Shown piece by piece: positions 51,291-60,843 of a stretch of DNA of 64,000 nucleotides (position 1 is the first letter of the stretch; every line of letters begins with the position of its first letter). The notes beneath the pieces are model-generated. The model made no database searches. It was not told the DNA's origin and saw nothing but the letters and a program-made list of their open reading frames with translations. This DNA is from Sphingobacterium micropteri (lineage in GTDB: Bacteria; Bacteroidota; Bacteroidia; Sphingobacteriales; Sphingobacteriaceae). A program made the position numbers and the translations under genes. Where the stretch lies: the NCBI RefSeq assembly GCF_014692515.1, contig NZ_JACOIK010000012.1, positions 102,619-166,618 on the forward strand, read 5' to 3'.

Positions 51291-52289
51291 ATGCAAAATA
51301 TTTATTCATCCCGACCTTATGCTGCGATCACTGCTATAGGTGGCTACCTTCCACAAGGACGACGAACCAACTTTGATTTAGAACAGGTATGCGATACGTC
51401 GGACGAATGGATCGTAAAACGTACCGGAATTAAAGAACGTCGTATTTTAGAACAGGGATTGGCCACCTCGGATATGGCCGTTATGGCTATCCGAGATTTG
51501 TGCACACGCTACGATAAAGATATTTCTGCAATAGATGCTATCATCGTCGCCACTTCAACACCAGACATGCTGATGCCTGCAACAGCAAATATTATAACAC
51601 AAAAACTAAACTTAAAAAATGTGTGGGCTTTTGATATGAATGCTGCTTGTTCGGGATTTCTATATGCATTGGATATGGGGGCGTCGTTAGTAGAAACGGA
51701 GCGATACAAAAATGTACTCGTTGTCGGAGCGGACAATATCAGTGCATTTGTCAATATTCATGACCGTTCTACCAATATTCTTTTTGGTGACGGGGCTGGC
51801 GTAATCTGGTTAGAACCGTCCGCAGAAGCCGGTATCATTGATGCCTTTATGCAAAGTAACGGCGACGGACGCGAGTTCTTAAATATTGAAGGTGGTGGCT
51901 CTCTACATCCTACCCATGATGATATATTTAGTGATGAACGCAGGTATTTGCGACAAGACGGAAAGGTCGTATTTAAACAGGCTGTACAGTCCATGAGCAA
52001 TGCATGCAAAAGCGTACTGCAACGCAACCAACTGGGTATAGAGCATATAGACTGGTTAGTACCACATCAAGCTAATAAACGTATTATCGATGCTGTAGGT
52101 AAGGAGATTAATATCCAAGAGGACAAAACACTGACCAATATCGAGTATCGTGGTAATACGATTGCAGCAACCATTCCCTTATGTATCTGGGAGAATATTA
52201 AGCTGATACAAAAAGGTGATCTACTGATGTTGACCGCGTTCGGCGCGGGGTTCTCTTGGGGCGCCAGCTTGTTACGATGGATGATATAG
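51291..52289 (+). CDS. fabH: 3-oxoacyl-ACP synthase III (FabH-like)
   Basis: 332 residues starting fatty acid synthesis by condensing acetyl-CoA with malonyl-ACP in canonical enzymes. Active-site Cys in MNAACSGFLYAL (about residue 118), His in WLVPHQANKRI and Asn in YRGNTIAATIP complete the triad. TSDEWIVKRTGIKER is the family start motif. Genomes often hold several FabH paralogues, and an alternative (for example DarB-like) role cannot be excluded. Confidence 0.9.
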   Translation: MQNIYSSRPYAAITAIGGYLPQGRRTNFDLEQVCDTSDEWIVKRTGIKERRILEQGLATSDMAVMAIRDLCTRYDKDISAIDAIIVATSTPDMLMPATANIITQKLNLKNVWAFDMNAACSGFLYALDMGASLVETERYKNVLVVGADNISAFVNIHDRSTNILFGDGAGVIWLEPSAEAGIIDAFMQSNGDGREFLNIEGGGSLHPTHDDIFSDERRYLRQDGKVVFKQAVQSMSNACKSVLQRNQLGIEHIDWLVPHQANKRIIDAVGKEINIQEDKTLTNIEYRGNTIAATIPLCIWENIKLIQKGDLLMLTAFGAGFSWGASLLRWMI

Positions 52290-52332
52290 ATATCAAAATA
52301 TATACTTATATTCATTCCAGGCTTTAGTTTTC

Positions 52333-53295
52333 ATGGATATGCGTATAAAATCTCTCACCCCATGGTTATTTGTAGTTTTCATATTATCGACTTTGATAGC
52401 ATGCAGCGTTGTAAAAGACGCACATATACAGCAACAAACGGTAGTTAGTAATTGCAACCAACAAAATATCTACGATTATACGGAGGATGATATGCCACAA
52501 CCTCTTCATACACTCCCTATCGATAAGACTTTATCTACTTATTTAAGCTATGAAAATTTAAATATGGCTAATGCGATTGGTATTTTAACCGATCTCACGT
52601 ATTATGTTCGTTTAAAAAATGATAATAATCCCGCAGATCTTGAAAAACGAATTAGTCTCCTGGAATTAAAACAACGCATCGATCATAAAATTAATATGGC
52701 TTCTCTTGAAGTCTCTGCAATAGCGTCAGAAATGGATTGTGAAGAAGAACGAACCAGCCAAGTCGCCAATTATTTAAAAGGCGGAGAGAGTGAACTAGAA
52801 TCTAAACTTACGGTAGCGGCCATCGTGGTAGGTGCAGCGGGTGCTATTACAACAGGTGGTGTTATAAAAAACGAAACGGCAAGCAATACGGTCGGAATTG
52901 CGACAGGTATTACCGAAGCCTCGTTAGGTCTCATTATGCTCTTCAACAATCGAAAGATTGACTTCTATCATGAACGAAACGCGCTTCGGGAAGTTTGGAA
53001 AGGAAAAAAAGTTTCTTCTAACTTTCCACCTTCTGTATGGTATTATCTCAATTATAATGACCCTACCAACGATACGCCGTCAGTTAGAATGCAAATCATT
53101 GACAAATGGAAAAACTTTGGGCAGATTTCGGAAGAAGAAAATGCATCCATCGAGCAAATATATTTTGGTAACGGTGGTAAATATACAACCGAACAACTTG
53201 CAAATCGGGCTGATATGTACGATCAGCTCGAATCTCATATCACTTTAATGAAACAAGATTTGAAATCACTGTCGTTAGCACTGGAAAAGCTTTGA
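52333..53295 (+). CDS. Hypothetical lipoprotein
   Basis: 320 residues, no recognised family. Signal with lipobox TLIAC at about residue 24. Residues about 100-150 are helical, with heptad-like Leu/Ile (ISLLELKQRIDHKINMASLE). A glycine-rich hydrophobic stretch TVAAIVVGAAGAITTGGVI (about 161-179) may insert in a membrane. The C-terminus is again helical (MYDQLESHITLMKQDLKSL). It follows fabH in the same direction with 43 bases between. Function cannot be inferred. Confidence 0.7.
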   Translation: MDMRIKSLTPWLFVVFILSTLIACSVVKDAHIQQQTVVSNCNQQNIYDYTEDDMPQPLHTLPIDKTLSTYLSYENLNMANAIGILTDLTYYVRLKNDNNPADLEKRISLLELKQRIDHKINMASLEVSAIASEMDCEEERTSQVANYLKGGESELESKLTVAAIVVGAAGAITTGGVIKNETASNTVGIATGITEASLGLIMLFNNRKIDFYHERNALREVWKGKKVSSNFPPSVWYYLNYNDPTNDTPSVRMQIIDKWKNFGQISEEENASIEQIYFGNGGKYTTEQLANRADMYDQLESHITLMKQDLKSLSLALEKL

Positions 53296-53303
53296 TCATG
53301 TCC

Positions 53304-54845
53304 TCAATCATTTGGCATAACCTTATATGTGGGGTCTTCCGCTATATCGATTTGGACAAAACCTTGTGCATTTTTTAATAAGGAACGGCAATCTGGACTA
53401 AGATGTCTCAATTGTACATGCTTATCCTGTTTTGCATATCGTCCCGTAATTTTATTCAACGCATCTATGGCAGACATATCTACCACCCTACTTTCTTTGA
53501 AATCAATAATAATATATTTTGGATCATCGAATACATCAAATTTTTCCATAAAGGCAGCTGTAGACCCGAAAAACAATGGCCCATATATTTCGTAGTGTTT
53601 CACCCCATCTTCGTCGATGTATTTTCTAGCACGAATACGTTTGGCGTTGTCCCATGCAAAAACCAGTGCGGAAACAATTACACCAGCTAATACCGCTAAA
53701 GCAAGGTTGTGCAGCACAACCGTAATAAACGCGACTAACATGCCTACAAAAATATCTGATCTCGGAAATTTATTAATAATACGTAGGCTTACCCACTGAA
53801 ATGTACCAATGGCAACCATCATCATCACCCCCACCAAAGCCGCCATCGGAATCTGTTCGATAAACGGTGCGCCCACTAAAATGATAACCATAATAGCCAT
53901 GGCACCGATGAACGATGAAATTCGGGTGCGAGCACCGGCATCGAGATTAACCAGTGTCTGTGCGACCATCGCACATCCCCCCATACCGCCGAAAAAACCG
54001 TTTACCATATTCGCTAGGCCTTGTGCCACGGCTTCCTGGTTTGACTTCCCTTTTGTATTTGTTATTTCATCGACCATATTAAGGGTCAGAAGTGATTCGA
54101 TAAGCCCCACTCCTGCCATAACCAATGAATAGGGAAAGACTAATTTCAGCGTATCTAATGTCCATGAGATATCGGGAATATGAAAAGCAGGAAGCGTTCC
54201 ACTTACCGATGCAATATCTGCCACTTTTTTTGTATTGATGCCAAATATGGTCACTAAGGCAAATACCATTAAAATAGCAACTAAAGATGCAGGAATTTTC
54301 TTAGTTATCTTCGGGAATCCTATAACGATCAGAATCGTGAGGCCTGTTAACCCAATCATCGTATAAAGAGATGCACCGGTCATCCAAGAGGACGGATCAG
54401 TGGGTAGCTTGAATTGTTGGACTTGCGCCATAAAAATAATAATTGCCAAACCATTCAAGAATCCATACATTACCGGCTGCGGAATTAAACGAACAAATTT
54501 ACCTAGCTTACATAGACCAACTAGCAATTGCAATATACCCGCCAACACTACCGCGGCAAAAAGATATTGGACACCGTGCCCCGCTGCCAATGCAATTAAT
54601 ACAACGATTGTAGCACCAGCTCCGCCCGATACCATACCCGGTCTACCGCCCAGAATAGATGTCACCAGCCCCATCAAAAAAGCAGCATATAATCCCGTTA
54701 ATGGCGAAAGACCTGCTAGGATGGCAAACGAAAGGGATTCTGGAATCATCGTCATTGCTACGGTCAATCCTGCCAGAATTTCATTTCTTAAATTGATATT
54801 TTCCAGTAATTTCAAGATAAAAAGGATATATTTTAACCACGCCAA
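53304..54845 (-). CDS. SulP-family anion transporter with STAS domain
   Basis: 513 residues, an inner-membrane permease of the SLC26/SulP superfamily. The membrane domain begins NLRNEILAGLTVAMTMIPES and has MGGCAMVAQTLVNL and SFIGAMAIMVIILVGAPF; the C-terminal STAS domain covers about 430-505 (IDFKESRVVDMSAIDALNKI). It may move sulfate, bicarbonate or other anions; the substrate is not decided by sequence. It runs divergently from small RNA copy B. Confidence 0.92.
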   Translation of the reverse strand: MAWLKYILFILKLLENINLRNEILAGLTVAMTMIPESLSFAILAGLSPLTGLYAAFLMGLVTSILGGRPGMVSGGAGATIVVLIALAAGHGVQYLFAAVVLAGILQLLVGLCKLGKFVRLIPQPVMYGFLNGLAIIIFMAQVQQFKLPTDPSSWMTGASLYTMIGLTGLTILIVIGFPKITKKIPASLVAILMVFALVTIFGINTKKVADIASVSGTLPAFHIPDISWTLDTLKLVFPYSLVMAGVGLIESLLTLNMVDEITNTKGKSNQEAVAQGLANMVNGFFGGMGGCAMVAQTLVNLDAGARTRISSFIGAMAIMVIILVGAPFIEQIPMAALVGVMMMVAIGTFQWVSLRIINKFPRSDIFVGMLVAFITVVLHNLALAVLAGVIVSALVFAWDNAKRIRARKYIDEDGVKHYEIYGPLFFGSTAAFMEKFDVFDDPKYIIIDFKESRVVDMSAIDALNKITGRYAKQDKHVQLRHLSPDCRSLLKNAQGFVQIDIAEDPTYKVMPND

Positions 54846-54907
54846 AGGTAATTATTTTTTAAGTCCATCGTACTATTTTATACCCTGTAATGTTTTTTTA
54901 AAAACAT

Positions 54908-54938
54908 TTGCATTTATAAAAAAATACTACTACCTTTG
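54908..54938 (+). promoter_or_regulatory. Promoter of small RNA copy B
   Basis: -33 TTG (54908-54910), 20-base spacer and -7 box TACCTTTG (54931-54938), then 6 bases to the RNA core. The layout is identical to copy A (-33 to -7 spacing 20, -7 to core 6), but no TAGTGT/ACACTA dyad is present. Confidence 0.7.
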
Positions 54939-54944
54939 CCGTAT

Positions 54945-55010
54945 CATAATTTAGGTTTATAATTGGTTAGCTAAAGGTTTTCATTCTCCCCGTTTGAAAA
55001 CCTTTTTTTT
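54945..55010 (+). ncRNA. Candidate small RNA, copy B (about 66 nt)
   Basis: The first 26 bases are identical to copy A at 28242. The 11-bp stem AAAGGTTTTCA / TGAAAACCTTT differs from copy A at two base pairs, each changed on both sides (G-C to A-T, C-G to T-A), so the pairing is conserved. The loop TTCTCCCCGTT is identical. It has its own promoter and a run of eight T. The next gene is 73 bases downstream; the terminator makes a leader function possible, but copy A has no such gene. Confidence 0.75.
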
Positions 55011-55082
55011 ATGCCTTATCAAAACATTTTCATACATTTAATGCTTAAATGAAAAAGACATACTAAAAATAATATTTGACAG

Positions 55083-56333
55083 ATGAAACGAACATTTCCA
55101 GCTTTTTTATTATTATCGACAGCTTCATTAGTAGCTGCCTCTTGCAATACTAACGGAGCTTCCAAAGCGTCAGACGACCATGCTGCAACCGACAGTGTTT
55201 ATCCTCCCGTAGAAAAAAACAAACCCAATACAGATTACAAACCTGCTTTTGAAGGTCAGACTCGGGCTCCAGGAGTAAAGACACAGACACCGTATGAAAG
55301 CGAAGTGGTCACAGACAAACTCAAATCTCCTTGGGGGATTGTAGCACTTCCTGATGGCCGCCTGTTAATTACCGAAAATGAAGGCAACATGCGCATCGTT
55401 TCTGACAATGGTGAACTTAGCGAAGCAATTGGCGGCATCCCAAAAGTGGATGCACGTGGCCAAGGCGGACTTCTTGGACTTACACTCGATCCTAATTTTG
55501 CTTCTAATAGAATAGTATATTGGGTATTCTCTGAACCTGTCTCTGGTGGCAATCATACGGCGGTAGCCAAAGGACGTCTAGCTGATGATGAGAAATCCAT
55601 TGAGAATGCACAGGTTATTTACCAAGCTTTGCCAACCTATGATGGCAAACAACATTATGGCGGACGTATTATTTTTGATAAAACGGGGAACTTATTTGTG
55701 AGTACAGGTGAACGTTCTGATCTAGAAACAAGACCACAGGCACAAGACCTAAAATCTGCTTTAGGAAAAATTGTCCGCATCACAAAAGACGGCCAAGCAG
55801 CATCTGACAACCCTTTTGCTGCAAACGGCGAGGCTCGTCCGGAAATCTATAGCTACGGAAATCGGAATGTGCAGGGTTTAGCATTACATCCAGAAACCGG
55901 AGATTTATGGGAAACAGAATTCGGCCCACGTGGAGGGGATGAACTTAACCGTATAGAAGCAGGAAAGAATTATGGATGGCCAACCATTACTTATGGTTTG
56001 GAATACAGTGGAAAAGAAATAGGGAATCCCCCCATCCAACAACAAGAGGGATTAGAGCAACCCGTTTATTACTGGGATCCCGTATTGTCACCAAGCGGCC
56101 TGATCTTTTATACAGGTGACGCTATTCCAGAATGGAAAAATAACATATTTAGCGGAGGCTTAAGCAGTATGCATATTGCACGGCTTGTTATTAAAGACAA
56201 TAAAGTAGTGGGCGAAGAACGCCTTTTGGAAAAAGAAGGACAGCGCTTCCGAGATGTCGTACAAGGTAAAAACGGCGAAATATTCGCAATTACAGATGGT
56301 GGTAGACTTTATAAAATACATAAGAAAATATAG
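55083..56333 (+). CDS. PQQ-dependent sugar dehydrogenase (GSDH family) lipoprotein
   Basis: 416 residues, lipobox VAASC near residue 20. The GSDH beta-propeller is evident: SPWGIVALPDGRLLITE, GQGGLLGLTLDPNF, HYGGRIIFDKTGNLFVSTGE, YSYGNRNVQGLALHPETGDL and FGPRGGDELNRIEAGKNYGW, resembling soluble aldose sugar dehydrogenases (YliI-like). It oxidises aldoses with PQQ and a calcium-supported site. PQQ genes are not in view. It follows small RNA copy B. Confidence 0.9.
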   Translation: MKRTFPAFLLLSTASLVAASCNTNGASKASDDHAATDSVYPPVEKNKPNTDYKPAFEGQTRAPGVKTQTPYESEVVTDKLKSPWGIVALPDGRLLITENEGNMRIVSDNGELSEAIGGIPKVDARGQGGLLGLTLDPNFASNRIVYWVFSEPVSGGNHTAVAKGRLADDEKSIENAQVIYQALPTYDGKQHYGGRIIFDKTGNLFVSTGERSDLETRPQAQDLKSALGKIVRITKDGQAASDNPFAANGEARPEIYSYGNRNVQGLALHPETGDLWETEFGPRGGDELNRIEAGKNYGWPTITYGLEYSGKEIGNPPIQQQEGLEQPVYYWDPVLSPSGLIFYTGDAIPEWKNNIFSGGLSSMHIARLVIKDNKVVGEERLLEKEGQRFRDVVQGKNGEIFAITDGGRLYKIHKKI

Positions 56334-56338
56334 GGTGT

Positions 56339-56959
56339 TTACCCTATATTTCTTTCATAAGGTACGCGCGTAGCAATAGACCGTCCTAACGTTATTTCAT
56401 CCACGTATTCCAGTTCACCACCAAAAGCTATCCCTCTAGCTATCGTACTAATCTGTACATCAAAATCCTTCAATTTTCTATACAGATAGAAAATAGTGGT
56501 ATCGCCTTCCATCGTGGCGCTAAGGGCCAAAATAATCTCCTGCACTTCACCTTTCTTCAATCGCTCCATAAGTGCTTCTATCTTGAGATCGGAAGGTCCT
56601 ACCCCATCCATCGGCGAAATAAGTCCGCCTAGCACATGGTAAACGCCTTGATATTGATTCGTGTTCTCAATGGCCATTACATCCCGCGTATCTTCCACCA
56701 CACAGATCGTTTCATGATCCCGCTTTACAGACGAACAGATTTCGCATACTTCGTGATCGGAAATATTAAAACAGGTCTTACAATAACGTATCTGTTCTTT
56801 AAGTTGATCTATAGAGTGGGTGAAACGGTTCACGTCGCTATTTGATTGTTTCAACAAATGCAGTACCAACCGTAAAGCGGTTTTTTTACCTATTCCAGGC
56901 AAACGCCCAAATTCTTCTACTGCCTGTTCTAAAAGTCGCGACGAAAAATGCATATGCAA
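56339..56959 (-). CDS. recR: Recombination mediator RecR
   Basis: 206 residues. N-terminal helix-hairpin-helix (LGRLPGIGKKTALRLVLHLL region, about 16-36), C4 zinc finger CKTC-x8-CEIC (about 58-73), Toprim (TICVVEDTRDVMAIEN) and a conserved end (ARGIAFGGELEYVD). With RecF/O it loads RecA on gapped DNA. It runs divergently from the LOG gene with about 44 bases between starts. Confidence 0.95.
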   Translation of the reverse strand: MHMHFSSRLLEQAVEEFGRLPGIGKKTALRLVLHLLKQSNSDVNRFTHSIDQLKEQIRYCKTCFNISDHEVCEICSSVKRDHETICVVEDTRDVMAIENTNQYQGVYHVLGGLISPMDGVGPSDLKIEALMERLKKGEVQEIILALSATMEGDTTIFYLYRKLKDFDVQISTIARGIAFGGELEYVDEITLGRSIATRVPYERNIG

Positions 56960-57003
56960 AAATAAAAAAAATCCCTATCTTGGAAAACTCAACAAGTGGA
57001 ATC

Positions 57004-57714
57004 ATGTATATGGTTAAAGATGACAAAATAAGAAGATCATTTGCCAATAAAACTTGGCAAGAAATAAAAGTAAAAGACTCTTGGCAGATTTTCAAAATCA
57101 TGGCAGAATTTGTCGACGGTTTTGAAAAATTAGCCAAAATAGGCCCCTGTGTATCCATATTTGGTTCTGCACGGACCAAATCCGACCACAAATATTATGA
57201 AATTACGGTGGAAATAGCACGTTTACTTGCGGACAAGGGTTATGGTGTGATTTCAGGGGGAGGTCCAGGCATTATGGAAGCTGCCAATAAAGGGGCGTAC
57301 GACGCCGGCGGTAAATCGGTTGGACTCAATATCGAATTGCCCTTTGAGCAATTTCACAATAAATATATTGACCGGGACAAGCTGTTAGAGTTCAATTATT
57401 TCTTCGTACGTAAAGTTATGTTCACAAAATATTCGCAGGGATACATTGTGATGCCTGGTGGGTTTGGCACGATGGATGAACTCTTCGAAGCCATCACCTT
57501 AATCCAAACCGGAAAGATTGCCCGCTTCCCGATCGTTTTGGTCGGAACTGAATATTGGAAAGGATTATTCGATTGGATTGCGAATTCCATGTTGGGTAAT
57601 GCCTATATTTCCGAAGAAGACTTAAAACTTTACCGTTTTGTAGATACGGCAGAGGAAGCTGCTGACCATATCTTCCGATTCTATGATAAATATTTAATGA
57701 AACCGAATTTTTAA
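57004..57714 (+). CDS. LOG-family protein (TIGR00730)
   Basis: 236 residues if begun at MYMVKDDK; MVKDDK at 57010 is an equally good start. A longer ATG at 56842 lies inside recR and is rejected. Lysine-decarboxylase-like fold with GGGPGIMEAANKGAYDAGG and PGGFGTMDELFEAITLIQTG, the latter being the nucleotide-binding motif of cytokinin riboside phosphoribohydrolases. It probably hydrolyses a nucleoside monophosphate; the exact substrate is unproven. Confidence 0.92.
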   Translation: MYMVKDDKIRRSFANKTWQEIKVKDSWQIFKIMAEFVDGFEKLAKIGPCVSIFGSARTKSDHKYYEITVEIARLLADKGYGVISGGGPGIMEAANKGAYDAGGKSVGLNIELPFEQFHNKYIDRDKLLEFNYFFVRKVMFTKYSQGYIVMPGGFGTMDELFEAITLIQTGKIARFPIVLVGTEYWKGLFDWIANSMLGNAYISEEDLKLYRFVDTAEEAADHIFRFYDKYLMKPNF

Positions 57715-57800
57715 ACACAAAACCATTAAACTTTCTATGTACGAAACCGTTATACTAGCAATGCACGATGACGGCAGTTGCTATTAATTGATAATAAGAT

Positions 57801-58445
57801 ATGTTTGAGTGGCTAGAGGATGTACCTATCCAGAGTGTATTAATATCCATTTTATGTGGTGCTGTGGTAGGCTTTGAACGAGAGTTTAAAAATAAATCTG
57901 CGGGTTTTCGTACCATTATCCTCATTTGTTTGGGTTCTACCATATTTACCTTAACATCTCGTATGGGAAATATATCCGATGACCGTATCGCTGCCAATAT
58001 TGTGACCGGAATTGGTTTTCTGGGTGCAGGCGTCATTTATCAAGGCAAATTTACAGTACAGGGATTGACAACAGCAGCTGTCATCTGGTCTATGGCAGGT
58101 GTCGGTATGATGATTGGCTTCGAAAACTATGCGCTTGGCTTTGTGCTCACTTTTTGCATGGTGGTTATTCTTTCCTTATTCCAAAAGATGGAAAACCTGC
58201 TTGCCAACATTTACTTTATACGAACTATCCACGTCACTTTTCAAAATATCGAAGTAGCCCATTTAGGTGAATTTGAAAATTTCATGAAAGAGCATAAAGT
58301 AAAGCCTCAACGTAAAGGCGTGGAGAAAAAAGGAGAACATCTTACGGTTGTTTATGAAATAACGGGTACACAAAAAAATATCCGTCGCGCAAACGATGCC
58401 ATTATCACACTGGATTATGTGTATTCGTTTAATAATTTAGGCTAA
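57801..58445 (+). CDS. MgtC/SapB-family membrane protein
   Basis: 214 residues: five hydrophobic segments in the first 145 (SVLISILCGAVVGFEREF, the conserved G-x-E-R-E-x-x-x-K; IGFLGAGVIYQGKFTVQGLT; TAAVIWSMAGVGMMIGF) and a soluble C-terminal ACT-like domain of about 65 residues. MgtC proteins are associated with magnesium limitation and membrane ATP-synthase control in characterised species; a transporter role is disputed. Confidence 0.9.
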   Translation: MFEWLEDVPIQSVLISILCGAVVGFEREFKNKSAGFRTIILICLGSTIFTLTSRMGNISDDRIAANIVTGIGFLGAGVIYQGKFTVQGLTTAAVIWSMAGVGMMIGFENYALGFVLTFCMVVILSLFQKMENLLANIYFIRTIHVTFQNIEVAHLGEFENFMKEHKVKPQRKGVEKKGEHLTVVYEITGTQKNIRRANDAIITLDYVYSFNNLG

Positions 58446-58460
58446 ACAAAGCCCCCACCA

Positions 58461-60836
58461 TTACTGAATATAAGCATAGGTAATTCCATCTCCACCACGA
58501 TCAGCATGTTCGTCTTCAAAATGGGATATGTGACTATATTTACGCAGGTAATCCCGAATAAATTTTCGGAGTATACCGTCTCCTTTGCCATGCAAAATTT
58601 TCAACGACGGATAACCGATCATCACTGCGCGATCCAGCACGGTTTCCAACTGGCGTAAAGCATCTTCTGTACGCATTCCCCTGACATCAAGTTCTGGCTG
58701 AAAATCGGCTGCCGATTCCGTAGAAATAGCCTTGTGCTTCTTGACCACATTAGTTTTTTCCTTTCCCTGCAATTTAACCACTGTATTTTTCTTGACCACC
58801 GTACGCAGTTCTCCAAGTGCCAAAATCAGATTGTTCCCTTTCGCAACCTCTATGACTTGCGCTTCTGTATCAGCTCCCAGAATTTTCACCCAATCCCCTA
58901 CTTTGAAGGATTCGTCCATTTGTGCAGCCACAGCTTGTTTGGTCACAGGCTTCTTCTCGGTGTGCTTATCCACTTCGGCATGCAAACGACGACGTATTTC
59001 CCTGGTTTTATCTTTATCCGCCTGTACGGATTTAATTTCGGCAACCGTATTCTCCACCAGTTTATTCGCATTTTTCAAAATCTGGCGAGCTTCCTCCTTC
59101 GCTTCCCGAATAATCTGTTTCTTATTTTCTTCCAGATATACTTGCAAGTTTTCGTATTCGCTCTTTAATTTTTCTAACTCGCGTTCTCGCATAGCGATAG
59201 CCGTCTTCGTGTCGTATATTTCCTTTTTATCACGCTCCAGATCCACTAATAACGTATCCACTTTCTTCTGACGAGCACCTATCTTGTCTTTGGCCACATG
59301 TAAGATATCTTTACGCAAACCTATTTTCTGTGCTATCTCAAAAGCGTATGAACTTCCGGGCTTTCCTACTTGCAAGATATATAGCGGACGCATCGCGACA
59401 TTATCGAATAACATAGACGCGTTTTCCAATCCGGCTGTATTACTCGCAAATACTTTAAGGTTGGAGTAATGCGTTGTTATCACACCACGCACCTCTTTTT
59501 TGTTCAACGCTTCCAAAACAGCTTCAGCAATGGGCCCGCCAAATAACGGATCCGTCCCTGTACCAAACTCGTCAATCAAGACCAACGTTCTCGCATTTGC
59601 AAACTCGGTGAAATGTTTCATTTTTGACAGGTGCGCACTATAGGTACTCAAGTCACTCTCGATAGATTGGTCATCGCCAATATCCGCAAATATCTGTCGG
59701 AAAACCCCCACTTTAGAGGTTGTCTCCGCCGGGATGAGCAATCCCGATTGCACCATAAGCTGTAGCAAACCAACTGTTTTCATACAAACCGATTTACCGC
59801 CGGCATTTGGTCCAGACACTAGAATTATGCGGTCTTCTCGATCTATTTTGATATTTAAGGGAACGACGGACGGATGATTTTCTCTGCGCGCATTAATTAA
59901 CAACAACGGATGCCGCGCATTAACGAGGTTAATATCTGCCTCTGTTGATAATTCCGGCATCTCGGCCTCCATATCAATGGCAAATAGCGCTTTCGCCCGA
60001 ACAAAATCAAGTTTACTCAATAAACCATGATACGCTAATAATAACGGAACATGCGGGCGCAATTCGTTGGTTAATTCCGTCAATATCCGTATAACTTCCC
60101 GTCTACGCTCAAATACCAAATCTCTTACCTTATTGTTAAGGTGAAAAACTTCTTCTGGCTCTATATAAGCTGTTTGTCCAGTAGCAGATTCATCATGTAT
60201 AAAACCCTTTAATTTACGTTTGTTTTCCGCGAGTATAGGAATACACAAGCGACCATCTCTAATCGTTAAGTTTCCGTCTGCTGTCCAACCGTTATTTTGT
60301 GCCTGCTTAAATACCTGATCGATACGTTTACGTGCTTCCTGTTCACTTTTAAGTATTTGTTGCGTCAAGTCCAACAACAAACGAGATGCATTATCTTTCA
60401 TTTTTCCGCGGTCGTCTATCACCACTTCAATCTGTCTGATAATCTGTTTTTCGATAGGAAGATGTTCAAAAAGCAATTCCAGATGCACATACTGCCCTTG
60501 CCGTTCGTTGAAATAGCGGATAATAGCATACACCGTACGCAATGAAAGTAAAATACGATGAAACTCCTCCTCTGCTAAAAAAGAACCTTCTACACGGGCT
60601 TTTTCCGCTAACGGCTTTATAGGGTACAAATGATCCACAGGAAGCGGTGCATCGTTAACCAACAAATCCTTAAACTCTTGTGTCTGACGAAGAAATCTAT
60701 CGATATTATCAAGTTTCACTTGAGGCTGAATTTTCTCCACCATTTCTCTTCCAGACTCACTCAAACATTTATCTTTTATCAGGTCTTTAATTTCAATAAA
60801 ACCTAATTTATCTATTGCATTTTTGGGGAAAATCAT
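58461..60836 (-). CDS. mutS2: Endonuclease MutS2
   Basis: 791 residues from MIFPKNAIDKLGF; a nearby in-frame ATG at 60854 overlaps the preceding gene end. The MutS core and clamp regions come first, then Walker A GPNAGGKSVCMKT (about 330), Walker B LVLIDEFGTGTDP, a long coiled coil and a C-terminal Smr domain (LDVRGMRTEDALRQLE, then HGKGDGILRKFIRDYL). MutS2 acts in recombination suppression or ribosome rescue, depending on organism. It forms an operon behind the DUF4296 lipoprotein. Confidence 0.94.
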   Translation of the reverse strand: MIFPKNAIDKLGFIEIKDLIKDKCLSESGREMVEKIQPQVKLDNIDRFLRQTQEFKDLLVNDAPLPVDHLYPIKPLAEKARVEGSFLAEEEFHRILLSLRTVYAIIRYFNERQGQYVHLELLFEHLPIEKQIIRQIEVVIDDRGKMKDNASRLLLDLTQQILKSEQEARKRIDQVFKQAQNNGWTADGNLTIRDGRLCIPILAENKRKLKGFIHDESATGQTAYIEPEEVFHLNNKVRDLVFERRREVIRILTELTNELRPHVPLLLAYHGLLSKLDFVRAKALFAIDMEAEMPELSTEADINLVNARHPLLLINARRENHPSVVPLNIKIDREDRIILVSGPNAGGKSVCMKTVGLLQLMVQSGLLIPAETTSKVGVFRQIFADIGDDQSIESDLSTYSAHLSKMKHFTEFANARTLVLIDEFGTGTDPLFGGPIAEAVLEALNKKEVRGVITTHYSNLKVFASNTAGLENASMLFDNVAMRPLYILQVGKPGSSYAFEIAQKIGLRKDILHVAKDKIGARQKKVDTLLVDLERDKKEIYDTKTAIAMRERELEKLKSEYENLQVYLEENKKQIIREAKEEARQILKNANKLVENTVAEIKSVQADKDKTREIRRRLHAEVDKHTEKKPVTKQAVAAQMDESFKVGDWVKILGADTEAQVIEVAKGNNLILALGELRTVVKKNTVVKLQGKEKTNVVKKHKAISTESAADFQPELDVRGMRTEDALRQLETVLDRAVMIGYPSLKILHGKGDGILRKFIRDYLRKYSHISHFEDEHADRGGDGITYAYIQ

Positions 60837-60843
60837 AAAATTC

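Noticed and set aside
54945..55082. Small RNA copy B as a mere attenuator leader of the PQQ dehydrogenase gene
   Set aside because: The related copy A has no downstream gene to attenuate, and no alternative antiterminator pairing was seen. It is kept as an open alternative in the feature note.
56842..57003. Longer start of the LOG protein
   Set aside because: It would lie within and antisense to recR and lacks family resemblance.
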